A stretch of 64,000 bases of DNA. Source: Cytophagaceae bacterium. Its GTDB lineage: Bacteria > Bacteroidota > Bacteroidia > Cytophagales > Spirosomataceae. The notes under the pieces were generated by a model. That model saw only the letters and a list, made by a program, of their open reading frames with translations, had not been told where the DNA came from and made no database searches. The position numbers and the translations under genes are program-made. Of the stretch, positions 1-9,167 are shown piece by piece. Every line of letters begins with the position of its first letter. Within the stretch, counting starts at the first letter, position 1. Location: NCBI GenBank assembly GCA_027486845.1, contig JAIXOL010000058.1:62001-126000 (forward strand). The letters run 5' to 3'.

Positions 1-216
1 AAACCACGAAATCTCGTCAGAATGAGCTTCGATAACTACCTTATAGGGTTGACCTGGATTTATGACTCCAACGGCAGTTCCATAAACATCAACGATTTGT
101 TCGTCGATATAAGGTTTTATGTAATCTAACCAAATTTGTTGACCTGACGACTCAAAGCCTGTCGGTGAGGCATTATTTAGGTATTCATAAAGAAATTCAA
201 TATTTTTTTCTGCCAT
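1..216 (-). CDS. M42 family metallopeptidase (glutamyl aminopeptidase/endoglucanase-M type), N-terminal fragment
   Basis: The reverse strand reads from an ATG at 216 to the window edge, giving 72 residues that begin MAEKNIEFLYEYLNNASPTG. The N-terminal ASPTGFE stretch and the EAHSDEISW segment match the start of M42 aminopeptidases, in which the His and Asp of the HxD motif bind the catalytic metal. Such enzymes are cytosolic co-catalytic metallo-aminopeptidases that trim peptides. The rest of the gene lies outside the window, so the other metal ligands cannot be checked. The family call rests on this short but characteristic segment. Confidence 0.8.
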   Translation of the reverse strand, partial: MAEKNIEFLYEYLNNASPTGFESSGQQIWLDYIKPYIDEQIVDVYGTAVGVINPGQPYKVVIEAHSDEISWF

Positions 217-319
217 TGCTTGCTGTATTATAATTTTCTCAATTTTATATCAAAAGTAATCTTATGGGACGAAAAAACCTTGTTTTTTTGAAAAATTGAT
301 TTTTTTCAACACTAAAAAC

Positions 320-353
320 CAAAAAAGCATCGCAAAATTGGCGATGCTTTTTA
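320..353 (-). terminator. Intrinsic terminator of the PorE-like gene
   Basis: A perfect 12-bp inverted repeat (322-333 with 341-352, stem end GCATCGC/GCGATGC, 7-nt loop) is flanked by A and T runs. It sits downstream of the stop at 488 on the minus strand and upstream of the M42 gene. The flanking A/T tracts would let it work in either direction. Confidence 0.8.
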
Positions 354-487
354 AAATAAATACTAATCCTAAACTATAAAAAAACATAGCGTGGAACTAC
401 CTATTACTCTAAGTTTTATTTTTAATACAGCTTATACATTTATTAAATTACCGATAAGCCCCAACATTATATTAAACATTAATCATT

Positions 488-2803
488 TCAATTCATGCCA
501 ACTGTTGAAATATCAAGAATCTTAAATTCTGTTCGACGATTTGCTTGATGTTGGTCTTCTTTGCATGCCACTTCATCATCACAATTATTTAGTAGTTCAG
601 TCTCGCCATAACCCTTTGCAACTACACGTTTGGTATCGATTCCACGAGCGGCCAAATAGTCAAGTACTGCTCGGGCTCTATTGGTCGATAATTTCAAATT
701 GAAGGCATCGCTTGAACGGCTGTCGGTGTGCGAACGAACTTCGATTTTCATATTTGGATACTTTTTTAAAATCGGGATGAGCTTGGTTTCCAACTCTTTG
801 GCTGCATCTGAACGGATAAAAAACTGTCCGTAATCGTAATAAATGTTTTCGAGTCTAAAAATATCGCCTTGACCCACCAAACCTAAGTTTTGCTCAACAG
901 TTTTCGGACTTTTGCGACTTTGTTTCACTTTTCCTAAGCTTTCGGTATTTACGGCATAGAGGTCTTTACTAGCTGTGACAGAATACTCACCTTCTTTTTT
1001 AGGTTGAAATTCGTATCGTCCATCTTCCCCAGTCACGATTTGTTCTTTCGAACCATCTTTGCCATTTTTAAGCGTAACAACTGCCCCTTGAATCGGACGT
1101 TGATTTAACTCCGAAACAATCGTTCCTTTGATGATTGGTGCTTGAGATTTTTCTAAATAAATAGTGATTGAAGTCTGATTTTTAAGTGAAGAGGCAAAAG
1201 TTCCGTAAGAAACTCCGTTTGACTCATAGCCTTCTTTTAAGGCTTTAAACTCAAAATCAGAACCAGTTTCTAAACAAACTGTTACTTTTCCATCCGTTCC
1301 TGTCACGAAAAGTTCTTTATTTTCGCCATTTTTCAACATTCTGACATCAACTGCCTCAAGTGGTTTTTTACTTTCAGCATCGTAAACTAAAAGATTTAGT
1401 TTACGACATCCATGACGGAATGAATAAAGATTATCATCGCCATAACCACGTTTGCGGTTTGAACTAAAATATCCACTCGAACGAGTCCCATTGGTGATTA
1501 ATCCAAAATCATCTTTTTCAGAATTTATTGGTGTACCGAGGTTCTTTACATCATTTAAAGGAATTCCTTCCTTCATCTCTACATAAAAAACATCTAAACC
1601 ACCCAATCCTTCGTGTCCATCCGACGAAAAATACATATTGCCGTTTTCATCCACATACGGATACATTTCATTGCCTTCGGTATTGATTTCACGACCTAAA
1701 TTAACGGGTGAACCCCAATTTCCATCACGGTAATCTACTACATAAATATCAGTTCCTCCAAAACCACCTGGCATATCAGATACAAAATATAATTTGCTTT
1801 CGTCTGGCGATAGGGAAGGGTGTCCGCATGAATAATAGTCACTATTGAAAGGTAACTCTTTTATGCTTCCCCAAGTCTTACCGTTTTCAGCAGCTATGTA
1901 GAGTTTTAATTTATTTACACCATCAGAACTTGTACGGCTACGACCTTTATTGTAGTTATTTCTTGTGAAAACTATTTTTTTATAATCTTTAAAGAATGTA
2001 ACTGGTCCTTCGTGATATTTACTATTTAGTGTTTTGCTGAATTGTTCGATTTTTGAAAGTGGCTTTTCTTTTTCTTCAGTAGCAATTGCTTCTAATTTAT
2101 CGGAGGTACTAAAAGTCGAACCGCCACCTGCCCCACTCGCTTGTTTCATCACCTTAATATTATCTTTACGAAGTTCGGCAGTATCAGCAAACATAAATAA
2201 ATCAAGAAAAGGTGTCTGATTTTGCATGAAAACTCGTTTGATTGCTCCACCTTCTTCTCGGGCAGATACGAATACTAAACCATTCTTATAATACATCGGA
2301 CTGAAATCTGACTGCCGAGAATTTAGAGAGTACAGATAATCAACTTTATAGGTTGCTGAATCTTGATAAAAATGGCTATTATCCATATATGCTACCGTGA
2401 ATCGACGGCCACGCATATCGGTAGTTTGTTCTTGACCGTAGCGACTATACATTTTCTGTGATTCCTTATATTTACCGTTATTGGCCAACGCTTGAGCAAA
2501 ATACAGATAAATTTCACTTTCAAGATCTTTATTATAATGATTAATTAATTCGGCATAAACACGCTCTGCATTCCGAGAATCCTGTACTTTTCGGTAGCTA
2601 TATGCGAGCTTTGTAAGCGTCTCTTTCATTTCGGGAGTACCAGATTTGGCAGTACCAAGATAATCTTCGTAATTACGAATGGCTTCGATATAACTCATGT
2701 TCTCAAAACTGCGGTTAGCAGCTTTAAGGCGACTACTCTGAGCGAAGGTTTGTTGGGCTATTAGGATAATGAAAGCCAACAACCAAATATTGTATTTTTT
2801 CAT
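488..2803 (-). CDS. OmpA-family protein with TPR, beta-propeller and carboxypeptidase-like domains (PorE-like)
   Basis: This 771-residue envelope protein starts at the ATG at 2803, which places the signal peptide MKKYNIWLLAFIILIAQQ first; the longer frame to 2848 adds 15 unlikely residues. In order it has TPR-like helices (about 25-135), PD40/WD40-like propeller blades (about 150-480, with SPDESKLYFVSD and YFSSDGHEGLGGLD), one or two carboxypeptidase-regulatory-like beta domains (about 490-640) and an OmpA C-terminal peptidoglycan-binding domain (about 650-765, with HTDSR, NLKLSTNRA and NRRTEF). This is the domain order of PorE, the type IX secretion component that links the machine to peptidoglycan. 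OmpA/propeller paralogues are common in Bacteroidota, so PorE function is an inference supported by the T9SS substrate at 6335. It appears monocistronic. Confidence 0.85.
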   Translation of the reverse strand: MKKYNIWLLAFIILIAQQTFAQSSRLKAANRSFENMSYIEAIRNYEDYLGTAKSGTPEMKETLTKLAYSYRKVQDSRNAERVYAELINHYNKDLESEIYLYFAQALANNGKYKESQKMYSRYGQEQTTDMRGRRFTVAYMDNSHFYQDSATYKVDYLYSLNSRQSDFSPMYYKNGLVFVSAREEGGAIKRVFMQNQTPFLDLFMFADTAELRKDNIKVMKQASGAGGGSTFSTSDKLEAIATEEKEKPLSKIEQFSKTLNSKYHEGPVTFFKDYKKIVFTRNNYNKGRSRTSSDGVNKLKLYIAAENGKTWGSIKELPFNSDYYSCGHPSLSPDESKLYFVSDMPGGFGGTDIYVVDYRDGNWGSPVNLGREINTEGNEMYPYVDENGNMYFSSDGHEGLGGLDVFYVEMKEGIPLNDVKNLGTPINSEKDDFGLITNGTRSSGYFSSNRKRGYGDDNLYSFRHGCRKLNLLVYDAESKKPLEAVDVRMLKNGENKELFVTGTDGKVTVCLETGSDFEFKALKEGYESNGVSYGTFASSLKNQTSITIYLEKSQAPIIKGTIVSELNQRPIQGAVVTLKNGKDGSKEQIVTGEDGRYEFQPKKEGEYSVTASKDLYAVNTESLGKVKQSRKSPKTVEQNLGLVGQGDIFRLENIYYDYGQFFIRSDAAKELETKLIPILKKYPNMKIEVRSHTDSRSSDAFNLKLSTNRARAVLDYLAARGIDTKRVVAKGYGETELLNNCDDEVACKEDQHQANRRTEFKILDISTVGMN

Positions 2804-3071
2804 GGGTGAAGCACTTTTAAACTTGTCAATTAATTGTATATAATTCAAGCACGTAATGGGTTTTGTATAAGTTTGTCAAAACTCGTGCCAAAAAGGAAAA
2901 TTATTTTACAAATTGATTAAAAGGGATATCTGGAAAGGGGAAATAAGAAGGTATTTGTGAAGGATAAATGTTTACTTAAAAGATTGATAATGAGTGATGT
3001 ATTGGAGTTTTTTTTAAAAAGACAATTTTTGATTTAGGTGCTTTATTAATAATTATAAACAGTCAAAATAT

Positions 3072-4430
3072 CTAAACAATTTCAACTTTAAGTACTTTTT
3101 TAGTAGTAGGCGTAAGCTTGAATCTATTGTCAGATCGGTGATTGATTATCCAAATTGTGGCATCTTGTGAGGTTAGTAGAAATATACATTTTTTACGATT
3201 GAGCGAAATCTTCTTGTCAATCAAAAAGTCTGAAATTTTCTTTTTGCCATTCATTCCGAGTGGAATAAACCAATCACCTTCTCGCCATTTACGAAGTGTA
3301 ATCGGGAATGTGATTTTATCGAAATCCGCAAAAAGAATGGCACTGTTTCTTTCAAAATTTGTGTCAATTTCTTCGATGTTCAATACCGTAAATTTTATTA
3401 TATTATCAAAGTAATCAAAAGTCATCTCTTTGTTTGATTCTTCTAAACTGATAATAATTGATTTCGTTTGTTCTGATAATAAAGGCGGGCTTATAACCAA
3501 ATCTTCTCTATCTTTCAAAAGCGTAAAATTTTCTGAATAAAACATTTTCCCCGAAAGTCCATCGAGTGAATTGAAAATTTCTTTCGATTGAAAATAATTA
3601 AAACCAAATTCTTTCAACAATTCTTCCAAATAATAATTGGCTGACTGCCACTGTTTTATATAGGCAATTTTCAAGAAAAAAATACCGTTTTCTTCTCGCA
3701 TGACCGTAGTTTTGAAATGACTAATATTCTTGCGAAAATCGGCTTCGAGGGAATGAAAACGTTCGAGGTTTCGGGCAAAAGTTTCATCAAGATTAGGGTT
3801 AATTTTTTTTAATAATGGCACAACTTCATTCCGAATTAAATTTCGCTGATAATCATTCGAAGCATTACTGCTATCTTCTTTCCAAGACAAACCTTTCTTG
3901 GTCACGTAATCATCAATTTCTTTCCGAGAGGCGAAAAGCATTGGACGAATAATATGCCCTTTCTTTGCTGAAATACCTTTTAAACCTGAAATTCCTGTGC
4001 CTTTAGTAAGATTTAGCAATACAGTTTCGATACTATCATTTAGATGATGAGCTGTTGCGATATAGTCAAAATTCAATTCTTGTCGTATGCTTTCGAACCA
4101 TTCATATCGTAATGTTCGAGCCGCCATTTCAATCGAAACTTTGTTTTTCTTAGCGTAAGTTTTTGTTTCGAAGGTTTTTGTGTGAAAAACTACTTTTTTT
4201 GCTTTACAAAGATTTTCTACAAAAATTTGGTCATCATCTGAGTCTTTTCCTCTAAGTTGGAAATTGCAATGAGCTACGGCGAACTGAAAGCGACCGTCGC
4301 TACGGTTTGCCCCACAGAAAAGGTCAAGCATCGCCATTGAATCTTTGCCTCCACTAACAGTTAGTAAGACTTTTTCCGAAGGCTCGAATAATTTTTGCTC
4401 GTTAATATATGTTAAGAAGGCATGAAGCAT
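3072..4430 (-). CDS. tilS: tRNA(Ile)-lysidine synthase TilS
   Basis: This 452-residue protein carries the N-type ATP pyrophosphatase loop SGGKDS at residues 26-31, followed by the conserved TAHHLND and GISGLKGI segments and a C-terminal substrate-binding region (WREGDWFIPLGM, KKISDFLIDKKI). TilS adenylates C34 of the CAU anticodon of one tRNA-Ile and attaches lysine, changing decoding from AUG to AUA; it is cytosolic and normally essential. The length is typical of the two-domain C-terminal form. It is transcribed divergently from the OstA-like gene, with only 49 bp between the two starts. Confidence 0.95.
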   Translation of the reverse strand: MLHAFLTYINEQKLFEPSEKVLLTVSGGKDSMAMLDLFCGANRSDGRFQFAVAHCNFQLRGKDSDDDQIFVENLCKAKKVVFHTKTFETKTYAKKNKVSIEMAARTLRYEWFESIRQELNFDYIATAHHLNDSIETVLLNLTKGTGISGLKGISAKKGHIIRPMLFASRKEIDDYVTKKGLSWKEDSSNASNDYQRNLIRNEVVPLLKKINPNLDETFARNLERFHSLEADFRKNISHFKTTVMREENGIFFLKIAYIKQWQSANYYLEELLKEFGFNYFQSKEIFNSLDGLSGKMFYSENFTLLKDREDLVISPPLLSEQTKSIIISLEESNKEMTFDYFDNIIKFTVLNIEEIDTNFERNSAILFADFDKITFPITLRKWREGDWFIPLGMNGKKKISDFLIDKKISLNRKKCIFLLTSQDATIWIINHRSDNRFKLTPTTKKVLKVEIV

Positions 4431-4443
4431 GAATGCAATTACG

Positions 4444-4463
4444 TAATTTTGTGAACAAAATTA
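4444..4463. promoter_or_regulatory. Palindrome with opposed -7 boxes between tilS and the OstA-like gene
   Basis: TAATTTTG (4444-4451) and CAAAATTA (4456-4463) form a perfect 8-bp inverted repeat separated by TGAA. Each arm fits the Bacteroidota -7 box TAnnTTTG, one per strand. No good -33 TTG is present on either side, so these may be opposed weak promoters or an operator. The whole intergenic gap is 49 bp, so most control of both genes must lie here or inside the coding ends. Confidence 0.4.
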
Positions 4464-4479
4464 GAAGTTTCAATCGAAG

Positions 4480-6183
4480 ATGATTAAAAATATTATAAAA
4501 AAGTGTCATTTCAGTATAATATCTACCAAGTTTTGCACTAAGCTTGGGCTTATTGTTTTTGGACTTTTGTTAATTTCGTTTTTTTCTTATGCCCAAAAAC
4601 CACTCAATCCGCCGACGCAGTCGCCTTCGGGGTCACGTATCAATTTATTAAGTGCTGATAGCTTGGTAGGTGTCAACCAATTACCTAATTATACTCGTCA
4701 GTTTTTGGGAAATGTCTCTTTTCAGCACCGAGGAGCAATTTTGTATTGTCAAAGTGCTACACAAAACGAAACGACAAACACGTTGGAAGCTTTTGGCAAA
4801 ATTAGAATTGTACAAGGTGATACATTAACAATTACAGGTGATACACTTTATTATGATGGCAATACTCGTTTTGCTCGTGTACTGGGGAAAAAGGTAATTT
4901 TAACTGATAAAAAAGTGACCCTCACGACACGTGTGGTAGAATATGATATTCAGAAAAATCGAGCATATTACCCTGTACGTGGAGTAATCGTACAAGATTC
5001 CAGTATTTTGAAGAGTGAAAAAGGTTTTTATAATACCCGAAGTAAGATTTTTAATTATAAGGAAAATGTCGAAATCACGAATTCGAAATATACCATCACA
5101 TCGGATAGTTTGCAGTATAATGCTCGAACCAAAATGGCACTTTTCAAAGCTCCAACGCTTGTCAAAAGTAAAGATGGCGATATTATAGCGAATGCAGGAA
5201 GTACCTACAACACACAAACTCAACAATCAAATTTTAAAGGTCGCTCAAAAATTGTCAATGAAGATTATACCCTTACGGGCGACACGCTGAATTTCGATCA
5301 AAAGACTGAATCGGGTTTTGCAAAAGGGAATGTAGAATTAGTCTCAAAAAAAGATAAAGTCATTTTAAATGGAAAAGTTGGTGTTCGAGATGGTAAAACT
5401 GGCTTTACGAAAATTATGGGAAATGCCCTCATGCGTAGCTCTGCTGAGCGAGATACGCTCTATCTGAGTGCCGATACACTCTATGCTTATGAGCGAAAAG
5501 ATAGTTTGGTAGCAAAAACGGATACTGTAAAACAAACTCAAAAAGAGGATAAAAACACCGCCGCCAAAATGGAGAAATTGCTGGCGTTTGGACACGTAAA
5601 AGTTTATCGCTCAGACATTCAAAGTCGCTGTGATTCACTGCTTTATGACTTAAAAGATTCCGTAATTCATTTTTTCTCGAAACCTATTATTTGGAGTGAT
5701 AAAAATCAATCCGAAGCTGATACAATTCACGTTTATATGAAAAACAACAAAGTGAGTCGAATGAATATGATTAATAATGGCTTTGTGATTGCAAAAGATA
5801 CTGCACTAAATTTTAATCAAATTAAAGGTCGGAAGATAACGGCATCATTCAATGTACAGACGCGTTTAGAAAATGTTGTGGTTGAAGGCAACGGTGAAAG
5901 TATTTACTACGCTCTCGATGAAAAAAACAAATTAATTGGTGTAAATCGAGTCGAATGCAGTAAAATGAACATGAAGTTTAAAGAAAACCAAGTAAATAGA
6001 ATTTCGTTTTTGGGTCGCCCAGATGCCAAGCTTGTTCCACCTGCCGAATTGACAAATGATGGTAACCGTTTAGATGGTTTTGAGTGGCGAGAAAAGGAAA
6101 AACCTACGAAAGCCGAAATACTTGGCGTGAAATTTGTAAATGAAAAAGTAGATGTAAAACCTGTTTTTGAAGCTAAAAAATAG
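4480..6183 (+). CDS. OstA/LptA-like periplasmic protein
   Basis: This 567-residue exported protein has a long N-terminal signal region with hydrophobic core LIVFGLLLISFFSYAQ. It then shows repeated OstA-type units: LEAFGKIRIVQGDTLTITGD, GDTLYYDGNTRFARVLG, TSDSLQYNARTKMALF and GDTLNFDQKTESGFAKG. These resemble the beta-jellyroll blades of LptA/LptD-N, which carry lipopolysaccharide across the periplasm. Bacteroidota often encode such long OstA-like proteins in addition to LptD. A role in LPS transport or outer-membrane assembly is inferred from the family; the substrate is not visible in the sequence. The region 340-365 is charged and less conserved-looking. It is divergent from tilS. Confidence 0.85.
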   Translation: MIKNIIKKCHFSIISTKFCTKLGLIVFGLLLISFFSYAQKPLNPPTQSPSGSRINLLSADSLVGVNQLPNYTRQFLGNVSFQHRGAILYCQSATQNETTNTLEAFGKIRIVQGDTLTITGDTLYYDGNTRFARVLGKKVILTDKKVTLTTRVVEYDIQKNRAYYPVRGVIVQDSSILKSEKGFYNTRSKIFNYKENVEITNSKYTITSDSLQYNARTKMALFKAPTLVKSKDGDIIANAGSTYNTQTQQSNFKGRSKIVNEDYTLTGDTLNFDQKTESGFAKGNVELVSKKDKVILNGKVGVRDGKTGFTKIMGNALMRSSAERDTLYLSADTLYAYERKDSLVAKTDTVKQTQKEDKNTAAKMEKLLAFGHVKVYRSDIQSRCDSLLYDLKDSVIHFFSKPIIWSDKNQSEADTIHVYMKNNKVSRMNMINNGFVIAKDTALNFNQIKGRKITASFNVQTRLENVVVEGNGESIYYALDEKNKLIGVNRVECSKMNMKFKENQVNRISFLGRPDAKLVPPAELTNDGNRLDGFEWREKEKPTKAEILGVKFVNEKVDVKPVFEAKK

Positions 6184-6254
6184 ACGAACGAAAAAAAGTT
6201 TATTTTTATTGCAACCTTTTACCCTAAAAAAGAGTCTAATACATAAAACACGGT

Positions 6255-6284
6255 TTTGATTTAAACAACATTATCGTATATTTG
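6255..6284 (+). promoter_or_regulatory. Bacteroidota promoter of the T9SS-sorted protein gene
   Basis: TTTG at 6255-6258 and TATATTTG at 6277-6284 match the Bacteroidota -33 and -7 boxes with an 18-bp spacer. Transcription would start near 6291, about 45 nt before the chosen ATG at 6335. This supports the downstream start over the GTG at 6305. Confidence 0.7.
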
Positions 6285-6334
6285 TAATATCCCATACAAT
6301 TTACGTGCTAGAAAATATAAAAATTAGAGTATTC

Positions 6335-6940
6335 ATGGTTAAAAATTTACAAAAATATTTATCAGTATTGATTGGAGTTGTTATCCTATCCAACGTTGCC
6401 CTTGCTCAAGTAGAGAAAGGAAAGTCTCGTTTGGATATTGGTAAGAAGCCAACAACGACTACTAAATCTGCTCTTCCCAAAACTGCGTTTGTTAGCAAAC
6501 CAATGCCTTCGGAAGTGAGATTAAACAAGCCGTCTGTGGTGAATCAGTACTTTCGTAATGCCTTGTTGAACGGTTCAGCGAAACCGGTAATTGCCAAAAC
6601 TTCAAATAGTGAAATTCCTGCAACTAACGATAGAAGTATTGGTGGCAATGAGAATAGCGATAAATTATATTCGAGCGAAAAAATCACAGTATCGAATATT
6701 TATCCAAATCCTGCGAACGATTACGCATCTGTTGATTATATAATTACTGGAAACATAAACGAAGCATCAATGTCGTTTTATAATTTACTCGGACATGAAG
6801 TTGCTAATTATGAATTAGACAAATTTGATCGTAAGCTTAAAGTACAAACAACTAATTGGGATTCGGGAATTTACTTGTATCAATTGGTAGTTGATGGCAA
6901 AAAAGTAGTTACAAAAAAGCTTTTAGTAAGACATAACTGA
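6335..6940 (+). CDS. Secreted protein with type IX secretion (type A) C-terminal sorting domain
   Basis: Starting at the ATG at 6335 gives 201 residues with signal peptide MVKNLQKYLSVLIGVVILSN ending near NVALAQ. The middle is low-complexity and rich in Lys, Ser, Thr and Asn. The last 80 or so residues form a classic type A T9SS sorting domain: NIYPNPANDYASVDY, a central FYNLLGHEV segment, then WDSGIYLYQLVVDGKKVVTK near the end. The protein is therefore expected to cross the outer membrane by T9SS and be attached or released at the surface. No catalytic domain is visible, so the mature part may be structural or a short adhesin-like protein. The GTG at 6305 would add 10 residues and is not preferred. 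Confidence 0.85.
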   Translation: MVKNLQKYLSVLIGVVILSNVALAQVEKGKSRLDIGKKPTTTTKSALPKTAFVSKPMPSEVRLNKPSVVNQYFRNALLNGSAKPVIAKTSNSEIPATNDRSIGGNENSDKLYSSEKITVSNIYPNPANDYASVDYIITGNINEASMSFYNLLGHEVANYELDKFDRKLKVQTTNWDSGIYLYQLVVDGKKVVTKKLLVRHN

Positions 6941-6956
6941 TAGTTTAACAATATTT

Positions 6957-7004
6957 TAAAAGTCGGATAATAACTTGTTAATCAAGTAATTATCCGACTT
7001 TTTT
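6957..7004 (+). terminator. Strong intrinsic terminator
   Basis: An 18-bp stem (6960-6977 with 6983-7000, one A-A mismatch, loop TTAAT) is followed by a T run. It lies 20 bp after the stop of the T9SS-sorted protein gene. Confidence 0.9.
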
Positions 7005-7096
7005 CTTTGAATTGTTTGCGAATCTTATGTGCAAATTTTATTTTCAGAGAAATTATTCAATATTTACAAAATCATATACCTAAAACTTATACAGAA

Positions 7097-7555
7097 ATGG
7101 CATTACCTAACATTTTTACAAAAGAAGTTTCGGCAGAAATTATTGAAAGAATCGGTCATTTAAAGGCAGATTCTCAACCAAAATGGGGAACAATGAGCGT
7201 GGCTCAAATGTTGGCTCATTGTGGCGTTACTTACGAAATGGTGTATGACGATATTCATCCAAAATCCAATTTTTTGATGAAGTTTATACTAAAAACTTTT
7301 GTCAAAAAAGTTGTAACAAACGAAGTTCCTTATAAACACAATTCATCAACTGCTCCGCAGTTTATTATCAAAGAAACCAAAGATTTTGAAGTTGAAAAGA
7401 AACGTTTGACTGATTTTATTATAAAAACGCAACAACTCGGCGAAAATTATTTTGATGGAAAAGAATCTCATTCATTCGGTGTATTGAACAAAACTGAGTG
7501 GAATAATATGTTTTATAAGCACCTTAATCACCATTTGACTCAGTTTGGGGTTTAG
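7097..7555 (+). CDS. DUF1569 domain protein (DinB-like fold)
   Basis: This protein has 152 residues from the ATG at 7097 (MALPNIFTKEV). The upstream frame to 7007 overlaps the terminator region and is not used. SAEIIERIGHLKADSQPKWG, MSVAQMLAHC and the C-terminal LNKTEWNNMFYKHLNHHLTQ are typical of DUF1569, a group related to DinB-type four-helix metal proteins. The spaced histidines (HC near the N-terminal third, KHLNHH at the C-terminus) could bind metal. No specific reaction is known. It is a single gene, convergent with the tolC-like gene. Confidence 0.75.
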   Translation: MALPNIFTKEVSAEIIERIGHLKADSQPKWGTMSVAQMLAHCGVTYEMVYDDIHPKSNFLMKFILKTFVKKVVTNEVPYKHNSSTAPQFIIKETKDFEVEKKRLTDFIIKTQQLGENYFDGKESHSFGVLNKTEWNNMFYKHLNHHLTQFGV

Positions 7556-7756
7556 TTAAAAATGTTTTTTTGGGATTAGATACCATGCAAAACCCTACGT
7601 ATCAATCCAATTGCGGTTTTGACTTTTTTTTGTGATTTGATTTTTGTATGATTTTTGGAATTTATCTTATGGATTGAGTTTTGGTTTTTATTTTGAGAAA
7701 TAAATAGGTTACATGATTTATGAGTTTAAGATAAAATTAGCCTTAACTCCAATACC

Positions 7757-9073
7757 TCACAAATTCCCACTTGCTTTTTTATATCTCACACTTGCAACTA
7801 AGAAATTGTAAATACTGCTAAGGTATTGATTTTCAGAGTTTTGTAATGAATATTCTGAGTTTTTTAGGTCTGAAATCACGATAACGCCTTGCTCAAATCT
7901 GAATTTATCGGTTTCCAAAATCTGTTGAGCGAGGGTTATGTTTTTCTTGGCTTCCTCCAAATTAAGTTTCGATTGTTGCAAAGTATTCCAAGTGCTTTTC
8001 GATTCATAGTGAAAATCATTTCTTAAACGTTCTATATTCAGTTGATTAATTTGCTTACGAACCAAAAAGTCTTGACTTGAAAGTTTGGCTTGCTTGCCAT
8101 CAAAAATCGGAATATTTGCACGAATACCCACATAATTGGCTGTAAACCAAGTTCCACTTGAAAAAGGATTGAAAGTATCGGAAATTTGAAAGGCTGAGTA
8201 ATTTCCATAAGCTGATACTGTTGGTAAATTTCTTGTTTTTTGTTTTTGAAGATTCAGTTCATTTAATTGCAGATTAATTTCTTCGGCTTTTACTTCAGTG
8301 CGTTTGTCGCTATTTGTTTGAGCATCAATGATTTGAGAATAATTTAGAATAGAAGTTAAGTCTTCGGCTGGTTCAGCTTTATCGTTGGTATTTAACTGAT
8401 ATTGAAGCGTAACCAAGCTCAATTCGTAATCTTGAATATTTTTTGTTTGAGTTAATTTTGCATTACTGACATCGAGCGTGAATTTATCTAAATCATTTTT
8501 TAGAATTGTGCCTTGTTCAAATTTTACTTTTGCTGCATCTAAATAAGCGTTGGCTCGCTGCAATGCAATTTCTGATAATCGTAATTTTTCTTTATTAAAA
8601 ACCGCCAAAAAATAAGTTTCGGTAATACTTTGTTTAAGATTGATTTTTTGCTGCTCAAGTGTGTTTTTCTGAGCATCTGTTTGCGTATCGTTCACCAAAC
8701 GGTCAATTTTTTTGTTGGCATCATACACTTTCTGCTCTGCTTGCAAAGCAAAAGTATTATTGAATGGACGCCCCAAACGCACAATCGTTTGTGACTCGCT
8801 AGAACCAGGTAAGGCAAAAGGTAAAACTGTAGTTTGGAGTTGGGTATTCCATCGTACATCACCGTTGGCACTCACTTGTGGTAACCATTTTGCTTTAATT
8901 TTATCATTTTCCCTACTCGCAATTTGAATATTTAACGACTGAGTTTTTAACTCAATTCGATTTTCGATACCTTTCTGAATAGCTTCATTGAGTGTGATTT
9001 TCTGTGCAAATACAGTAAAACTTTGCAAATAAAAGGCAGTATAAATAACAACTCCAAAAATTACTTTTTTCAT
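7757..9073 (-). CDS. TolC-family outer-membrane efflux protein
   Basis: This 438-residue protein has a signal peptide (MKKVIFGVVIYTAFYLQSFT, cleavage near VFAQ) followed by two OEP repeats with long coiled-coil helices: LNEAIQKGIENRIELKTQSL and, in the second half, KLNLEEAKKNITLAQQ with EQGVIVISDLKNSE. The N-terminal repeat has FEQGTILKNDLDKF at the matching place. This is the trimeric outer-membrane duct of a tripartite exporter. It is the last gene of the leftward operon with the permease at 9168, the adaptor at 10347 and the ATPase at 11454, which supply the inner-membrane part. The exported substrate is unknown. Confidence 0.9.
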   Translation of the reverse strand: MKKVIFGVVIYTAFYLQSFTVFAQKITLNEAIQKGIENRIELKTQSLNIQIASRENDKIKAKWLPQVSANGDVRWNTQLQTTVLPFALPGSSESQTIVRLGRPFNNTFALQAEQKVYDANKKIDRLVNDTQTDAQKNTLEQQKINLKQSITETYFLAVFNKEKLRLSEIALQRANAYLDAAKVKFEQGTILKNDLDKFTLDVSNAKLTQTKNIQDYELSLVTLQYQLNTNDKAEPAEDLTSILNYSQIIDAQTNSDKRTEVKAEEINLQLNELNLQKQKTRNLPTVSAYGNYSAFQISDTFNPFSSGTWFTANYVGIRANIPIFDGKQAKLSSQDFLVRKQINQLNIERLRNDFHYESKSTWNTLQQSKLNLEEAKKNITLAQQILETDKFRFEQGVIVISDLKNSEYSLQNSENQYLSSIYNFLVASVRYKKASGNL

Positions 9074-9167
9074 ATTTTTTTATATTTTCCCAAATCTAAA
9101 AACCTTATTTGGATGAATGTTTTTTTTCTACCTAAAACGGAAAAAATAGGTAATAAAACTGTTAAGT

